From Streptomyces sp. SID13726 (lineage in GTDB: Bacteria; Actinomycetota; Actinomycetes; Streptomycetales; Streptomycetaceae): a stretch of DNA of 64,000 nt. The stretch covers positions 58,619 to 122,618 of the forward strand of contig NZ_JAAGLY010000024.1 of NCBI RefSeq assembly GCF_010548375.1. The letters are read 5' to 3'. Positions 33,464 through 41,213 of this stretch are shown here, one piece after another; position 1 is the first letter of the stretch, and every line of letters begins with the position of its first letter. The notes under the pieces are model-generated. The model searched no databases and was not told where the DNA came from. It saw only the letters and a list, made by a program, of their open reading frames with translations. The translations under genes were made by a program, and so were the position numbers.

Positions 33464-34431
33464 GCCGCCGTCTCCTTCTGCTCCGTACGGTGTCCGGTCA
33501 GGCGCAGGAACACGTCGTCGAGGCTCGGCCTGCGCAGTCCGATGTCCTCGACCCGCACGCCCTCGTCCTGGAGGGTGCGGGCCACCTCGGTGAGCGCGGA
33601 GACCCGGTCGACGACCGGGGCGTGCACCCGCAACTCCCCTTCCTCCGCCTCGGGTTCGCCGTCGGAGACCCGGGCGACGACCTTCACCACGCGCGGGATG
33701 TCGGTCCGCTCGGCGACCACGACCTCGATACGGTCGCCGCCGACCCGGTCCTTGAGCCCGTCCGGGGTGTCGTCGGCGATGGCCCGGCCCTGGTCGATGA
33801 CGGTGATGCGGGAGGCGAGCTTGTCGGCCTCCTCCAGGTACTGGGTGGTGAGCAGGACCGTGGTACCGCTCGCCACCAACGCCCGTACCGATTCCCAGAC
33901 TTCGCCGCGGCTGCGGGGGTCGAGTCCCGTCGTCGGCTCGTCCAGGAAGAGCACGGCGGGCGCGAGGATCATGGACGCGGCGAGGTCGAGGCGTCGGCGC
34001 ATACCGCCGCTGTACTTGCCGACTCCCTTGCCGGCGGCGTCGGCGAGGTCGAACTGCTCCAGGAGTTCGGTGGCCCGGCTCTTGGCGCGCCTGCCGCCGA
34101 GGTGGAACAGCCGCCCGAACATCTCCAGGTTCTGCCGGCCGGTGAGGACCTCGTCCACGGCGGCGTACTGGCCGGTGAGCCCGATCCTCGACCGCACCTC
34201 GCGCGCGTGCCGGACCACGTCGAGCCCGGCGACGGTGGCCCGGCCGCCGTCCAGCCGGAGCAGCGTGGACAGGATGCGGACGGCCGTGGTCTTGCCCGCG
34301 CCGTTCGGCCCGAGCAGGCCGTGCACGGTGCCCTCGCGGACGGCGAGGTCGAATCCGTCGAGGGCGTGCTTCTCGCCGTACCGCTTCGTCAGCCCCTCGG
34401 CACGGACTGCGTATCCGTCGTCGGTGGTCAT
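33460..34431 (-). CDS. ABC transporter ATP-binding protein, DrrA-like
   Basis: A 323-aa daunorubicin-resistance-type ATPase: LLGPNGAGKTTAVRIL, the DrrA-typical IGLTGQYAAVDEVLTGRQNL, signature YSGGMRRRLDLAASM and VLFLDEPTTGLDPRSR, followed by the ~100-residue C-terminal DrrA extension ending with LRRPSLDDVFLRLTG. First gene of the two-gene exporter operon, divergent from the TetR gene across a strong inverted repeat. Confidence 0.94.
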   Translation of the reverse strand: MTTDDGYAVRAEGLTKRYGEKHALDGFDLAVREGTVHGLLGPNGAGKTTAVRILSTLLRLDGGRATVAGLDVVRHAREVRSRIGLTGQYAAVDEVLTGRQNLEMFGRLFHLGGRRAKSRATELLEQFDLADAAGKGVGKYSGGMRRRLDLAASMILAPAVLFLDEPTTGLDPRSRGEVWESVRALVASGTTVLLTTQYLEEADKLASRITVIDQGRAIADDTPDGLKDRVGGDRIEVVVAERTDIPRVVKVVARVSDGEPEAEEGELRVHAPVVDRVSALTEVARTLQDEGVRVEDIGLRRPSLDDVFLRLTGHRTEQKETAA

Positions 34432-34454
34432 GGGTTCCCCCTTCTCTGCTTAAC

Positions 34455-34492
34455 TGAGTACACCGTACCCGATTGCGCGTACGCTGTACTCA
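34455..34492. promoter_or_regulatory. TetR-type operator, 14-bp inverted repeat
   Basis: TGAGTACACCGTAC and the reverse complement of TGAGTACAGCGTAC (13 of 14 bases matching) flank a 10-base AT-containing spacer in the divergent promoter between the DrrAB-like operon and tetR. It is well placed to let the TetR protein control both directions. Confidence 0.8.
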
Positions 34493-34507
34493 ATTTTTCG
34501 GCGGAAC

Positions 34508-34513
34508 TAAGCT
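34508..34513 (+). promoter_or_regulatory. Possible leaderless promoter -10 box of tetR (TAAGCT)
   Basis: TAAGCT is six bases before the tetR ATG and no ribosome binding site is visible, consistent with a leaderless transcript whose -35 region lies in the inverted repeat. Confidence 0.45.
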
Positions 34514-34519
34514 GACGCC

Positions 34520-35356
34520 ATGACGAGCAGCGGGGAGACCAGTGGCAGCGGGGACATCGTCCGCACCCTCGAACTGCTGTGGGACGGGGCTCCGCGGCCC
34601 AGCCGGGGGCCCAAGCCGGGGCTGACGCTGGACCGGATCGTGGAAGTGGCCGTCCGGATCGCGGACGAGGAGGGGTTCGACGCGGTCTCGATGCGCCGGA
34701 TCGCCACCGAGCTCGGGACCGGCGCGATGTCCCTGTACCGGTATGTACCGGGGAAGGCCGAGCTGCTCGACCTCATGCTGGACCGCGTCCAGAAACCCGC
34801 CGAGAATCCGGCGGACCTCGGTGACGGCGGCTGGCGGGCCGCGCTGGAGGCGGTGGCCCGCGCCACGCTCGCCCTCTACACCCGCCACCCCTGGCTGCTC
34901 GGCGTCAACCAGGCCCGCCCGCTGCTCGGGCCGAGCGCGCTGGACGGCCTGGAGAAGGTGCTCGGCCGGATCCGCCCGATGGGACTGACCGATCCCGAGC
35001 TGGTGTCGGCGGCCATCATGATCGACGGGTACGTCGTCGGGGCCGCCCGCACCCAGGTCTACCAGCAGGAGGCGGAACGCAACTCCGGCATGACGACCTC
35101 GGAGTTCTTCGCGGCCCAGGCGCCGTTCCTGGAGAAGGTCATGACCGCCGGCCGCTACCCCGTCCTCGCGTCCCTCGCCGACGACACCTGGAGCCCGGAG
35201 TTCGACCACTTCGAGTTCGGGCTCCAGCGGATCCTGGACGGTCTCGAGGTGTGCGTGGAGGAGCGCCGGAGGCAGTCAGAGTCGGCCTCGGGAGCAGCCG
35301 AGTCGTCGGCCTCGGGAGCAGCCGGGTCACCGGCCTCAGGAGGAACGGCGGAATAG
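34520..35356 (+). CDS. TetR/AcrR regulator with TetR C-terminal domain
   Basis: A 278-aa regulator of the tetracycline-repressor-like subgroup (TetR_C_1): DRIVEVAVRIADEEGFDAVSM then RIATELGTGAMSLYRYVPGKAEL as HTH, followed by the HPWLLGVNQARPLLGPSAL segment typical of regulators of drug exporters. The last ~25 residues are a repetitive tail (SASGAAE / SSASGAAG) from a 24-bp DNA repeat and overlap the end of the convergent gene. Divergent from the DrrAB-like operon, which it very likely represses. Confidence 0.92.
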   Translation: MTSSGETSGSGDIVRTLELLWDGAPRPSRGPKPGLTLDRIVEVAVRIADEEGFDAVSMRRIATELGTGAMSLYRYVPGKAELLDLMLDRVQKPAENPADLGDGGWRAALEAVARATLALYTRHPWLLGVNQARPLLGPSALDGLEKVLGRIRPMGLTDPELVSAAIMIDGYVVGAARTQVYQQEAERNSGMTTSEFFAAQAPFLEKVMTAGRYPVLASLADDTWSPEFDHFEFGLQRILDGLEVCVEERRRQSESASGAAESSASGAAGSPASGGTAE

Positions 35357-36355
35357 CCGGCGCAGTGCGTAGAGCGCGGCGGCGCCCGCCACGACGAGCA
35401 GGCCGATCTTCACCGTGCCCTCGGAGTCACCGCCGCCGTCGCTGCCGGAGGCCGACGAACTCCCGCTGCCCGAGGGCGACTTGGACCCGCCGTCCCCGGG
35501 TGCGTCCTGTGCCTCCACCTCGCTGTCGGTGCCCTCCATGCCGAGCAGGATCTTGGTCCCGTCGGGCGAGTAGGAGACGGACTCCCCCTGCCCGAGGGGC
35601 ACGCTGATCCGCCCCTGCTTCTTGAGGTCGCCGTCGTTCCAGTCGTACCAGAGACCGCCGAAGTACCCGCGTACGACGAGCTGTTGGCCGTCGGGGGAGA
35701 AGGCCGCGTCGGTGGCCCACAGGTCGATGGGCTTGGCCGGCTTGAAGACGTTGGTGCCGGAGGGGGAGAGGGTGGCGGGACCCTCGTAGAGATGGCCGCC
35801 GTCCTCGTGCTTGTCGATGATGTAGACGTGCCCGGTCTTGGGGTGGACGACGAGCGACTCGGCGTCGCGTGAGCCGTCGGTGTACTTCACGACGTACTGC
35901 GTGGCCTTGACCGACTGGTCTTTGAGGACCTTCGGCTCGGGAAGCTTGTAGATCCAGACGTAGGGCCAGGTGACACCGTCGTTGTCGCCGATGTCGCCGA
36001 CCCAGAGCTGGTTGTCGGGCCCCATGGCGATGGCCTCGACGTCACGCGGGGTGCCCACGCCGGTCATCGTGATCCGGGCGACCGTCTTGCCGGTGGCGCT
36101 GTCGACGGCGTAGAGGTAGGCGCCGGTGTCCTGGTCGTTGTGGGTCCAGTAGATGCCGGGGTGCTGACGGGAGGCGGCCAGTCCGCTGGACTCGGTGATC
36201 CTCGGGTCGCTGATGGTGAACCCCTTGTCCCCCTTTCCGTCCCCGTCGGCAGCGGAGGCGGCGGACGCGGCGGGCACGGCGGACGCGGGCACGGCGGGCA
36301 GGGCACAGACACCCACGAGCAGGGTCCCGGCGAGCAGGGCAAGGGGTCGACGCAT
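35336..36355 (-). CDS. Secreted, C-terminally anchored beta-propeller-like protein
   Basis: A 339-aa exported protein: signal peptide (LALLAGTLLVGVCALPAVPASA), then a repeat-containing body (SGLAASRQHPGIYWTHND, DVEAIAMGPDNQLWVGDIGDN, DAESLVVHPKTGHVYIIDKH, SYSPDGTKILLGMEG) like a WD40/NHL-type propeller, a Ser/Gly linker and a C-terminal helix plus basic tail (VKIGLLVVAGAAALYALRRLFRRSS) that would anchor it outside the membrane. No enzymatic motif was recognised. The start is set at the ATG before RRPLAL; the open frame upstream lacks coding character. It overlaps the tail of the convergent tetR gene by about 20 bases. Confidence 0.78.
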   Translation of the reverse strand: MRRPLALLAGTLLVGVCALPAVPASAVPAASAASAADGDGKGDKGFTISDPRITESSGLAASRQHPGIYWTHNDQDTGAYLYAVDSATGKTVARITMTGVGTPRDVEAIAMGPDNQLWVGDIGDNDGVTWPYVWIYKLPEPKVLKDQSVKATQYVVKYTDGSRDAESLVVHPKTGHVYIIDKHEDGGHLYEGPATLSPSGTNVFKPAKPIDLWATDAAFSPDGQQLVVRGYFGGLWYDWNDGDLKKQGRISVPLGQGESVSYSPDGTKILLGMEGTDSEVEAQDAPGDGGSKSPSGSGSSSASGSDGGGDSEGTVKIGLLVVAGAAALYALRRLFRRSS

Positions 36356-36551
36356 GCCCCAAGCCTGCCATCCGGCGCCGCCGGTCGGGCCGGGGGCACC
36401 ACCGAGGGCTTGCCTCACGGCAGGCGCGGCTGCGGCAGACGGCACGCGGTACCCGGCACCACCCCCGCCCCCATCCCCACGTGGCCATCTTCACAACCCC
36501 AGAACCCCCAAGATCTGCTACCCACCGGTAAGAATCACCGATGATGAGCGC

Positions 36552-37229
36552 ATGCTGCGATTCATGCCCGTCGGCGATTCCATGACCATCGGCAGCGCGG
36601 GCGAGCACACCTGGCGTTACCGGATGTGGCAGCACCTGCGTGACACCTACGGCGGCCCCTTCGCGTTGGTCGGGCCGCGCGAGACGCTCCACGACAAGGC
36701 GGCGGACGCGCCGACGTCGTACGAGTACGCCGACCCCGACTTCCCCCGGTTCCACCTGGCCGGCTGGGGCGAGGGCTGGCAGCACATGGCCCCGCTGATC
36801 GCCGACGCGGTACGGGCCCACCGCGCGGACGTCCTCCTGGTCTCCCTCGGCCTGATCGACCTGGGCTTCTACACGAACGCGGAGCAGACCGCGGAGAACG
36901 TCCGGGCCTTCGTCGCCGAGGCCCGCCGGGCGAACCCCCGCATCCGCATGGCCATCCTCCCGGTGATCCCGAACGTCCGCGCCGAGTCGGATCCGGCCTT
37001 CTCCACCCAGGTCACCCTCTTCAACGAGCTCCTGGCCAAGGCCCTCGCCGACCTCGACGAACCGCGCTCGCCGCTCCTCACCGTCTCGCCCCCGCCGTCG
37101 TACGACATCAACCACGACACCTACGACGGCACCCACCCGAACTCCGACGGCGAGCACAAGATCGCGGCGGCGTTCGCGGAGGCGATGTACCAGGCGTGGG
37201 ACCTGGGCGAGCCGTACGAGTCCGACTGA
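36552..37229 (+). CDS. SGNH/GDSL hydrolase
   Basis: A 225-aa esterase-like protein without signal peptide. Block I is FMPVGDSMTIG (catalytic Ser), block III region is VSLGLIDLG with Leu-Ile where the family usually has Gly-x-Asn-Asp, and block V is DGTHPNSDGEHKIAAAF (catalytic Asp and His). A carbohydrate esterase or lipase-like role is likely. The missing Asn in block III may alter the oxyanion hole. Divergent from the propeller protein; a TAAGAAT box just upstream may be its promoter. Confidence 0.86.
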   Translation: MLRFMPVGDSMTIGSAGEHTWRYRMWQHLRDTYGGPFALVGPRETLHDKAADAPTSYEYADPDFPRFHLAGWGEGWQHMAPLIADAVRAHRADVLLVSLGLIDLGFYTNAEQTAENVRAFVAEARRANPRIRMAILPVIPNVRAESDPAFSTQVTLFNELLAKALADLDEPRSPLLTVSPPPSYDINHDTYDGTHPNSDGEHKIAAAFAEAMYQAWDLGEPYESD

Positions 37230-37238
37230 CCCCGGCGG

Positions 37239-37712
37239 CTACACGGGCACGGCGTCCGGCCACCAGGGCGGCACGTTCCCCGGGCAGAAGGGGTCGGGGT
37301 ACGAATCGATGACCCCGATCCAGGCGACCGCCGCCCAGACGAGCCCCACGCTCACACAAACCGCCACCGCCCAGGCCCACTTGACCCGCCGACCGGCGAA
37401 CACCTTGAAGGACAGCCCCCAGAGCACGGAGAGAACTCCCCACATCACCAGGAAGACGGCGAGCAGAGCACCCCCGTTGGCCGTTCCGATGTCACACGTG
37501 CGCCAGACACTGCCGATCAGCCAGACCGCGGCTCCGGCGAACACCCCGCCGGCGCCCAGGGCCGGCAGCGGCCCCCAACTCCCCGGATCGTCCTCCCCAC
37601 TTGGGGACACCTCACCGCTCACGCCCGGAACTCCCCAGCACCTCGGTGTAACTGAGGACGAACCCGGGCGTCGCATCCCGTCGCCGCACAGCCATTCACG
37701 CACCGCCTCCAT
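37239..37712 (-). CDS. Small integral membrane protein, unknown function
   Basis: A 157-aa protein with a polar N-terminus of ~45 residues and three to four hydrophobic helices (LGAGGVFAGAAVWLIGSVW, ALLAVFLVMWGVLSVLWGLSF, WAWAVAVCVSVGLVWAAVAWIG) followed by a short outside tail rich in Pro and Trp. No family was recognised. It converges on the SGNH hydrolase gene with a nine-base gap. A TACCGAT box seven bases before the ATG suggests a leaderless transcript. Confidence 0.65.
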   Translation of the reverse strand: MEAVREWLCGDGMRRPGSSSVTPRCWGVPGVSGEVSPSGEDDPGSWGPLPALGAGGVFAGAAVWLIGSVWRTCDIGTANGGALLAVFLVMWGVLSVLWGLSFKVFAGRRVKWAWAVAVCVSVGLVWAAVAWIGVIDSYPDPFCPGNVPPWWPDAVPV

Positions 37713-37863
37713 GACGTCGATCGGTAGGGGACCCAGATCGTCTCAGCCGCCAGCCGCCCGCCGCGCCACCCGCTCTCTCTCCCCCTCCTTCCGGGAATAG
37801 CCGTCTCTCCCCGTGCCGTTGAACGCGCGAGCCGGACGGAAGAGGAAGCGCGGTGATCGTGTG

Positions 37864-38802
37864 ATGCGGGCGGTGCGGTTTCGGGAGTACGGCGGGGTCG
37901 ACGTGCTGCGGGTGGAGGACGTGGCGCGGCCGGTCCCGGGGGCGGGGCAGGTGCTCGTCGAGGTGAGGGCGGCCGGGATCCAGCCCGGGGAGGTGATGAT
38001 CCGGGAGGGGGCGCGGCACGACCGGTGGCCGGCGACGTTCCCGTCCGGGCAGGGCAGTGATCTGGCCGGGGTCGTGGTGGAGACGGGACCGCAGGTGCGC
38101 GGCTTCGCGGTGGGTGACGAGGTCCTGGGCTTCACCCACCGGCGGGCCAGCCACGCGCAGTTCGTCGTGGCCGACGACGTGAACCTGGTCTCGCGTCCCG
38201 AGGGGCTGCCCTGGGACGTGGCCGGTTCCCTGTACGTGGCCGGCACCACCGCCTACGCCGGCGTGTTCGCCGTGGACCCGGTCCCGGGCGACACCGTCGT
38301 GGTCTCCGGCGCGGCGGGTGGCGTCGGATCGCTGGCCGTCCAGCTCGCCCGGCGGCGCGGTGCCACCGTGATCGGGCTGGCGAGCGAGCGCAACCACAAC
38401 TGGCTGACGGCCCGCGGGGTGGTCCCGGTCGGATACGGGGAGGGCGTCGCCGAGCGCATCCGGGAGGCCGCCGACGGGCGCGTCGACGCGTTCCTGGACA
38501 CCTTCGGCGAGGGCTACGTACGGCTGGCGGTCGAGCTGGGCGTACGCCCCGAGCGGATCAACACGATCCGTGACTGGCGGACCGCGGCCGAGGTCGGCGC
38601 CCGCACCTACGGGGAGGGCTCGGCCGCCTGCGCGGTCGTCGTCGGCGAACTCGCCCGCCTCGCCGCACGCGGGGACCTGGAGGTGCCGATCGCCCGTACC
38701 TACCCGCTGGACCGGGTGCGCGACGCCTACCGCGACCTGGAACAGGGCCACACCCACGGCAAGATCGTGCTCCGGCCGCAGGAGACGGTTCACCCCCGCT
38801 GA
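37864..38802 (+). CDS. NADP-dependent quinone oxidoreductase, zinc-independent MDR family
   Basis: A 312-aa medium-chain dehydrogenase/reductase: GroES-like N-terminal part (YGGVDVLRVEDVARPVPGAGQVLVEV, GSDLAGVVVETG) and Rossmann domain with SGAAGGVGSLAVQLARRRGATVIG. It lacks the zinc ligands of alcohol dehydrogenases, as in QOR-type enzymes. The C-terminal YPLDRVRDAYRDLEQGHTHGKIVL is typical. GTG at 37861 is an alternative start. Its end overlaps the adenylyltransferase remnant on the other strand. Confidence 0.9.
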   Translation: MRAVRFREYGGVDVLRVEDVARPVPGAGQVLVEVRAAGIQPGEVMIREGARHDRWPATFPSGQGSDLAGVVVETGPQVRGFAVGDEVLGFTHRRASHAQFVVADDVNLVSRPEGLPWDVAGSLYVAGTTAYAGVFAVDPVPGDTVVVSGAAGGVGSLAVQLARRRGATVIGLASERNHNWLTARGVVPVGYGEGVAERIREAADGRVDAFLDTFGEGYVRLAVELGVRPERINTIRDWRTAAEVGARTYGEGSAACAVVVGELARLAARGDLEVPIARTYPLDRVRDAYRDLEQGHTHGKIVLRPQETVHPR

Positions 38803-39311
38803 CCCTCGATGGCCGCCACCAGGAACTCGGCACACGGACGGACCCCGCACCCGGCCCACGACTCCTCCGCCGCACCGAGATGGACGTCCCGGGCGTGCGC
38901 CAGGACCGCCCCCTGCTCGGGCGGCATCCGGCCAACGGCCCAGTCGGCCGCCGCGTCCTTGGCACGGATGTCCCCCGTGGCCGGCGTGGTCCAGACCCTG
39001 GCGAGGGGGAGCAGGACGTTGCGGGTGTCGTGGTCCAGGTCCCGCAGCAGCTCCGGCACCCCGGCGACGATCCCGCGCATGAGGTCCTCGCGCGGCACGG
39101 GATCGAGGAGCCGAGCCGGTGGCGGCCCGTACGTCCTCCTGTACGACGACGGTGACCTCCACCGGCCGCGCCCCCAGCACCCCGGACACCCGCATCAACT
39201 CCCCCGGAGACCTGCACGGACGGCGGAGCCGTGGAGGCAGATGCCGAGGGGGTTGTCGGAGAGGGTGCGGAGGATGATCCGCGCGACTGTCCCGGCGCCC
39301 TCGACCGGCAT
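38790..39311 (-). pseudogene. Decayed AadA/ANT(3'')-like aminoglycoside adenylyltransferase
   Basis: Three pieces in three frames are recognisable. The first (from the ATG at 39311, 38 codons) reads ILRTLSDNPLGICLHGSAV, the nucleotidyltransferase GS motif, then stops at 39195. A second piece in another frame reads RPVEVTVVVQEDVR. The third, open from about 39110 to the end, reads PREDLMRGIVAGVPELL, then NVLLPLARVWTTPATGDI, then RAKDAAADWAVGRMPPEQ, which is the C-terminal domain of AadA proteins. About 70-80 residues including the catalytic Asp pair are missing, so it is a broken gene. The 102-aa last piece could still be translated but would be inactive. Confidence 0.75.
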
Positions 39312-39402
39312 GTGCGTCACCCCTCCGTGCCCTGGTCACCGTGCGTATCGTTGTACCGCGCGGCTGCCCTCGTCCATGGGGCGGCCGGGGAGGAGCGCCA
39401 CG

Positions 39403-39993
39403 ATGACCGTCCTTGAAGACAGGATCGCGATGGCCGACAGCGACGACACGAGCTGGCTCGACGACATGTTCGAGCGGCTCGAAAAACTGCCCGTCCCCGA
39501 GGGATACAAGGTCGAGATCGTCGAGGGGACCATCTACATGTCGCCGCAGCGGGACATCCACTGGGAGACCATTCTCTTGATCATCGATGCGCTGAGGGAC
39601 CACTTCGGCCGGCGCACGAGGGTGTTCTCGGACGTCCGTATCGACTTCCCCGGCCGCAAGAACGGTCTCGCTCCGGACGTCGCGAAGCTGCGCGACGGCG
39701 CCGAGAAGAACTCCGAGGGCCGCTGGCGTCACGAAGACGTCGAGTTCGTCGCCGAGGTCATTTCCACGGACACGGGCAGGAACGACTACGGCCCCAAGAA
39801 GAGCGCCTACGCCGTCGCCGCGGTCCCCGTCTACCTGATCGCCGACCCCTACCAGGGCAAGTGCCACCTCTACACCCAGCCCAAGGACGGCGAGTACCTG
39901 AGCGACACCACCCTCGCCTACGGCGTGGACGTCGACATGACCGCGACCCCTCTGGAACTCACCATGAAAACGGATGAGTTCCCCCGGGACTGA
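39403..39993 (+). CDS. Uma2 family endonuclease-like protein
   Basis: A 196-aa protein of the Uma2 (DUF820) family, a PD-(D/E)XK nuclease-fold group abundant in Streptomyces. Characteristic segments are YKVEIVEGTIYMSPQ (conserved Glu), RIDFPGRKNGLAPDVAKL (conserved Asp), VEFVAEVISTDTGRND and YDYGPKKSAYAVAAVPVYLIADP-like text read here as KKSAYAVAAVPVYLIAD. GGGGAGGAG precedes the ATG. The cellular role of single Uma2 proteins is not known. It is 17 bases upstream of the next gene. Confidence 0.9.
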   Translation: MTVLEDRIAMADSDDTSWLDDMFERLEKLPVPEGYKVEIVEGTIYMSPQRDIHWETILLIIDALRDHFGRRTRVFSDVRIDFPGRKNGLAPDVAKLRDGAEKNSEGRWRHEDVEFVAEVISTDTGRNDYGPKKSAYAVAAVPVYLIADPYQGKCHLYTQPKDGEYLSDTTLAYGVDVDMTATPLELTMKTDEFPRD

Positions 39994-40010
39994 CTGACAC
40001 AATCCGCCCC

Positions 40011-40640
40011 ATGGCGATCATCCACCGCACCACCCTGAAGCCCACCAAGCTCGAACTGCTCACCGCCTGGCTGCCCACCCGCCCGTGGTACGTCGGCGCC
40101 GGGACACCGGAGTTGACGAAGGCCGGTGGGTTCCGGCTGGATGATCCGGAGGGCGAGGTCGGCATCGAATTCATGGTGGCCGTCGACTCCTCCGGCCCCG
40201 AGCCCGTCGCCTACCTGGTCCCCCTCACCTACCGCGCAGCCCCGCTGCCCGGCGCCGAGCACGCCCTCGTCGGCACCATGGAACACGGCGTACTGGGCCC
40301 CCGCTGGGCCTACGACGGCACCCACGACCCGGTCCTGCGCACCGAGCTCCTCGCCCTGATCGAGGGCCGCGTCCGGGCCCAGGCCCAGAGCGTCAGCGAC
40401 GCCCTCGACGACGACGTGGTCCGCTCCTACGCCGGTCCCGGACTCCCCACCGGCCCGGCCCAGGTCACCGAGGACCAGGACGGCACCGGGCTCTCCCTCC
40501 CGGGCGGCACGGTCCTCACCGTCCACCGGGTGCTGTCGCCCGCGGTCCCCGAGGCGGCGGCCGGTCATGTCGCCGGAGCGTGGGACGCCCCCGACGGCAC
40601 CCGAGCGCGAGGCGTGTTCGCCACCCTGCGCACCCCCTGA
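40011..40640 (+). CDS. Maltokinase N-terminal cap-like domain protein
   Basis: A 209-aa protein made only of the cap-like domain found at the N-terminus of actinobacterial maltokinase (Mak_N_cap): KLELLTAWLPTRPWYVGAG, then PVAYLVPLTYRAAPLPGAEHALVGTMEHGVLG and YDGTHDPVLRTELLALIEG. It has no kinase domain, so it cannot itself phosphorylate maltose. Stand-alone copies are common in Streptomyces and of unknown role. The ATG has no ribosome binding site; CACAAT seven bases upstream may be a leaderless -10 box. Confidence 0.8.
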   Translation: MAIIHRTTLKPTKLELLTAWLPTRPWYVGAGTPELTKAGGFRLDDPEGEVGIEFMVAVDSSGPEPVAYLVPLTYRAAPLPGAEHALVGTMEHGVLGPRWAYDGTHDPVLRTELLALIEGRVRAQAQSVSDALDDDVVRSYAGPGLPTGPAQVTEDQDGTGLSLPGGTVLTVHRVLSPAVPEAAAGHVAGAWDAPDGTRARGVFATLRTP

Positions 40641-40732
40641 GAGAACCTGAGGGAAGGCGTGTCACAGCGGGGCCGACTGTCTCGTCCCGAGGGGTGAAGC
40701 TGAACCCCGACCGAGGAACCGAGGAGCGGACG

Positions 40733-41116
40733 ATGAACCTCGCACTGTGGATCGCCGCCGGACTGCTGGCCGCGGTGGCCCTGACCGGCGGTGTCACCAA
40801 GACCTTCGTACCCCGGCAGAAGCTGGCCGCGGCCCACGGCGGCGGCTGGACCGGAGAGGTCGGCACGGCGTTCGTGAAGACGCTCGGCGTCCTCGAACTC
40901 CTCGCGGCGGCGGGCCTGATGCTCACCGCGGCGCTCGGCATCGCCCCGGTCCTGGTCCCGGTGACCGCCATCTGCTGGGTCCTCCTGATGATCGGTGCGA
41001 TGATCACCCACGGCCGGCGCGGCGAGTCCGCGCTGGTCGTACTGAACCTGGCCTATCTGGCCCTCGCGGTGTTCGTCGCGTGGGGCCGCTTCGGACCCGA
41101 GCCGTTCACCGGCTGA
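40733..41116 (+). CDS. DoxX family membrane protein
   Basis: A 127-aa protein with four hydrophobic helices and the DoxX layout (LAAVALTGGVTKTFVPRQKLA, VGTAFVKTLGVLELLAAAGLM, VLVPVTAICWVLLMIGAMITH). GAGGAG precedes the ATG. It lies about 100 bases upstream of an ECF41-type sigma factor gene; DoxX proteins, oxidoreductases and carboxymuconolactone decarboxylases are the usual partners of ECF41 sigma factors, so the two genes are a functional pair. Confidence 0.9.
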   Translation: MNLALWIAAGLLAAVALTGGVTKTFVPRQKLAAAHGGGWTGEVGTAFVKTLGVLELLAAAGLMLTAALGIAPVLVPVTAICWVLLMIGAMITHGRRGESALVVLNLAYLALAVFVAWGRFGPEPFTG

Positions 41117-41208
41117 ACGGCTCCGAGTCGTTCGACGGCTGATCGGCCCCGAGCCGTACGACGGCTGAACGGCCCCGAGTCCCTCACCGGCTGAGAGGAG
41201 CCGAGCGC
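41105..41208. repeat. Tandem repeat, 26 bp x4
   Basis: Four imperfect 26-base units with the core ACGGCTGA-ACGGC-CCGAG start inside the doxX stop region and end at the ribosome binding site of the sigma factor gene. Each unit contains GGCTGA. It could form stem-loops or a spacing element in the bicistronic transcript. Confidence 0.85.
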
Positions 41209-41213
41209 CCCGC

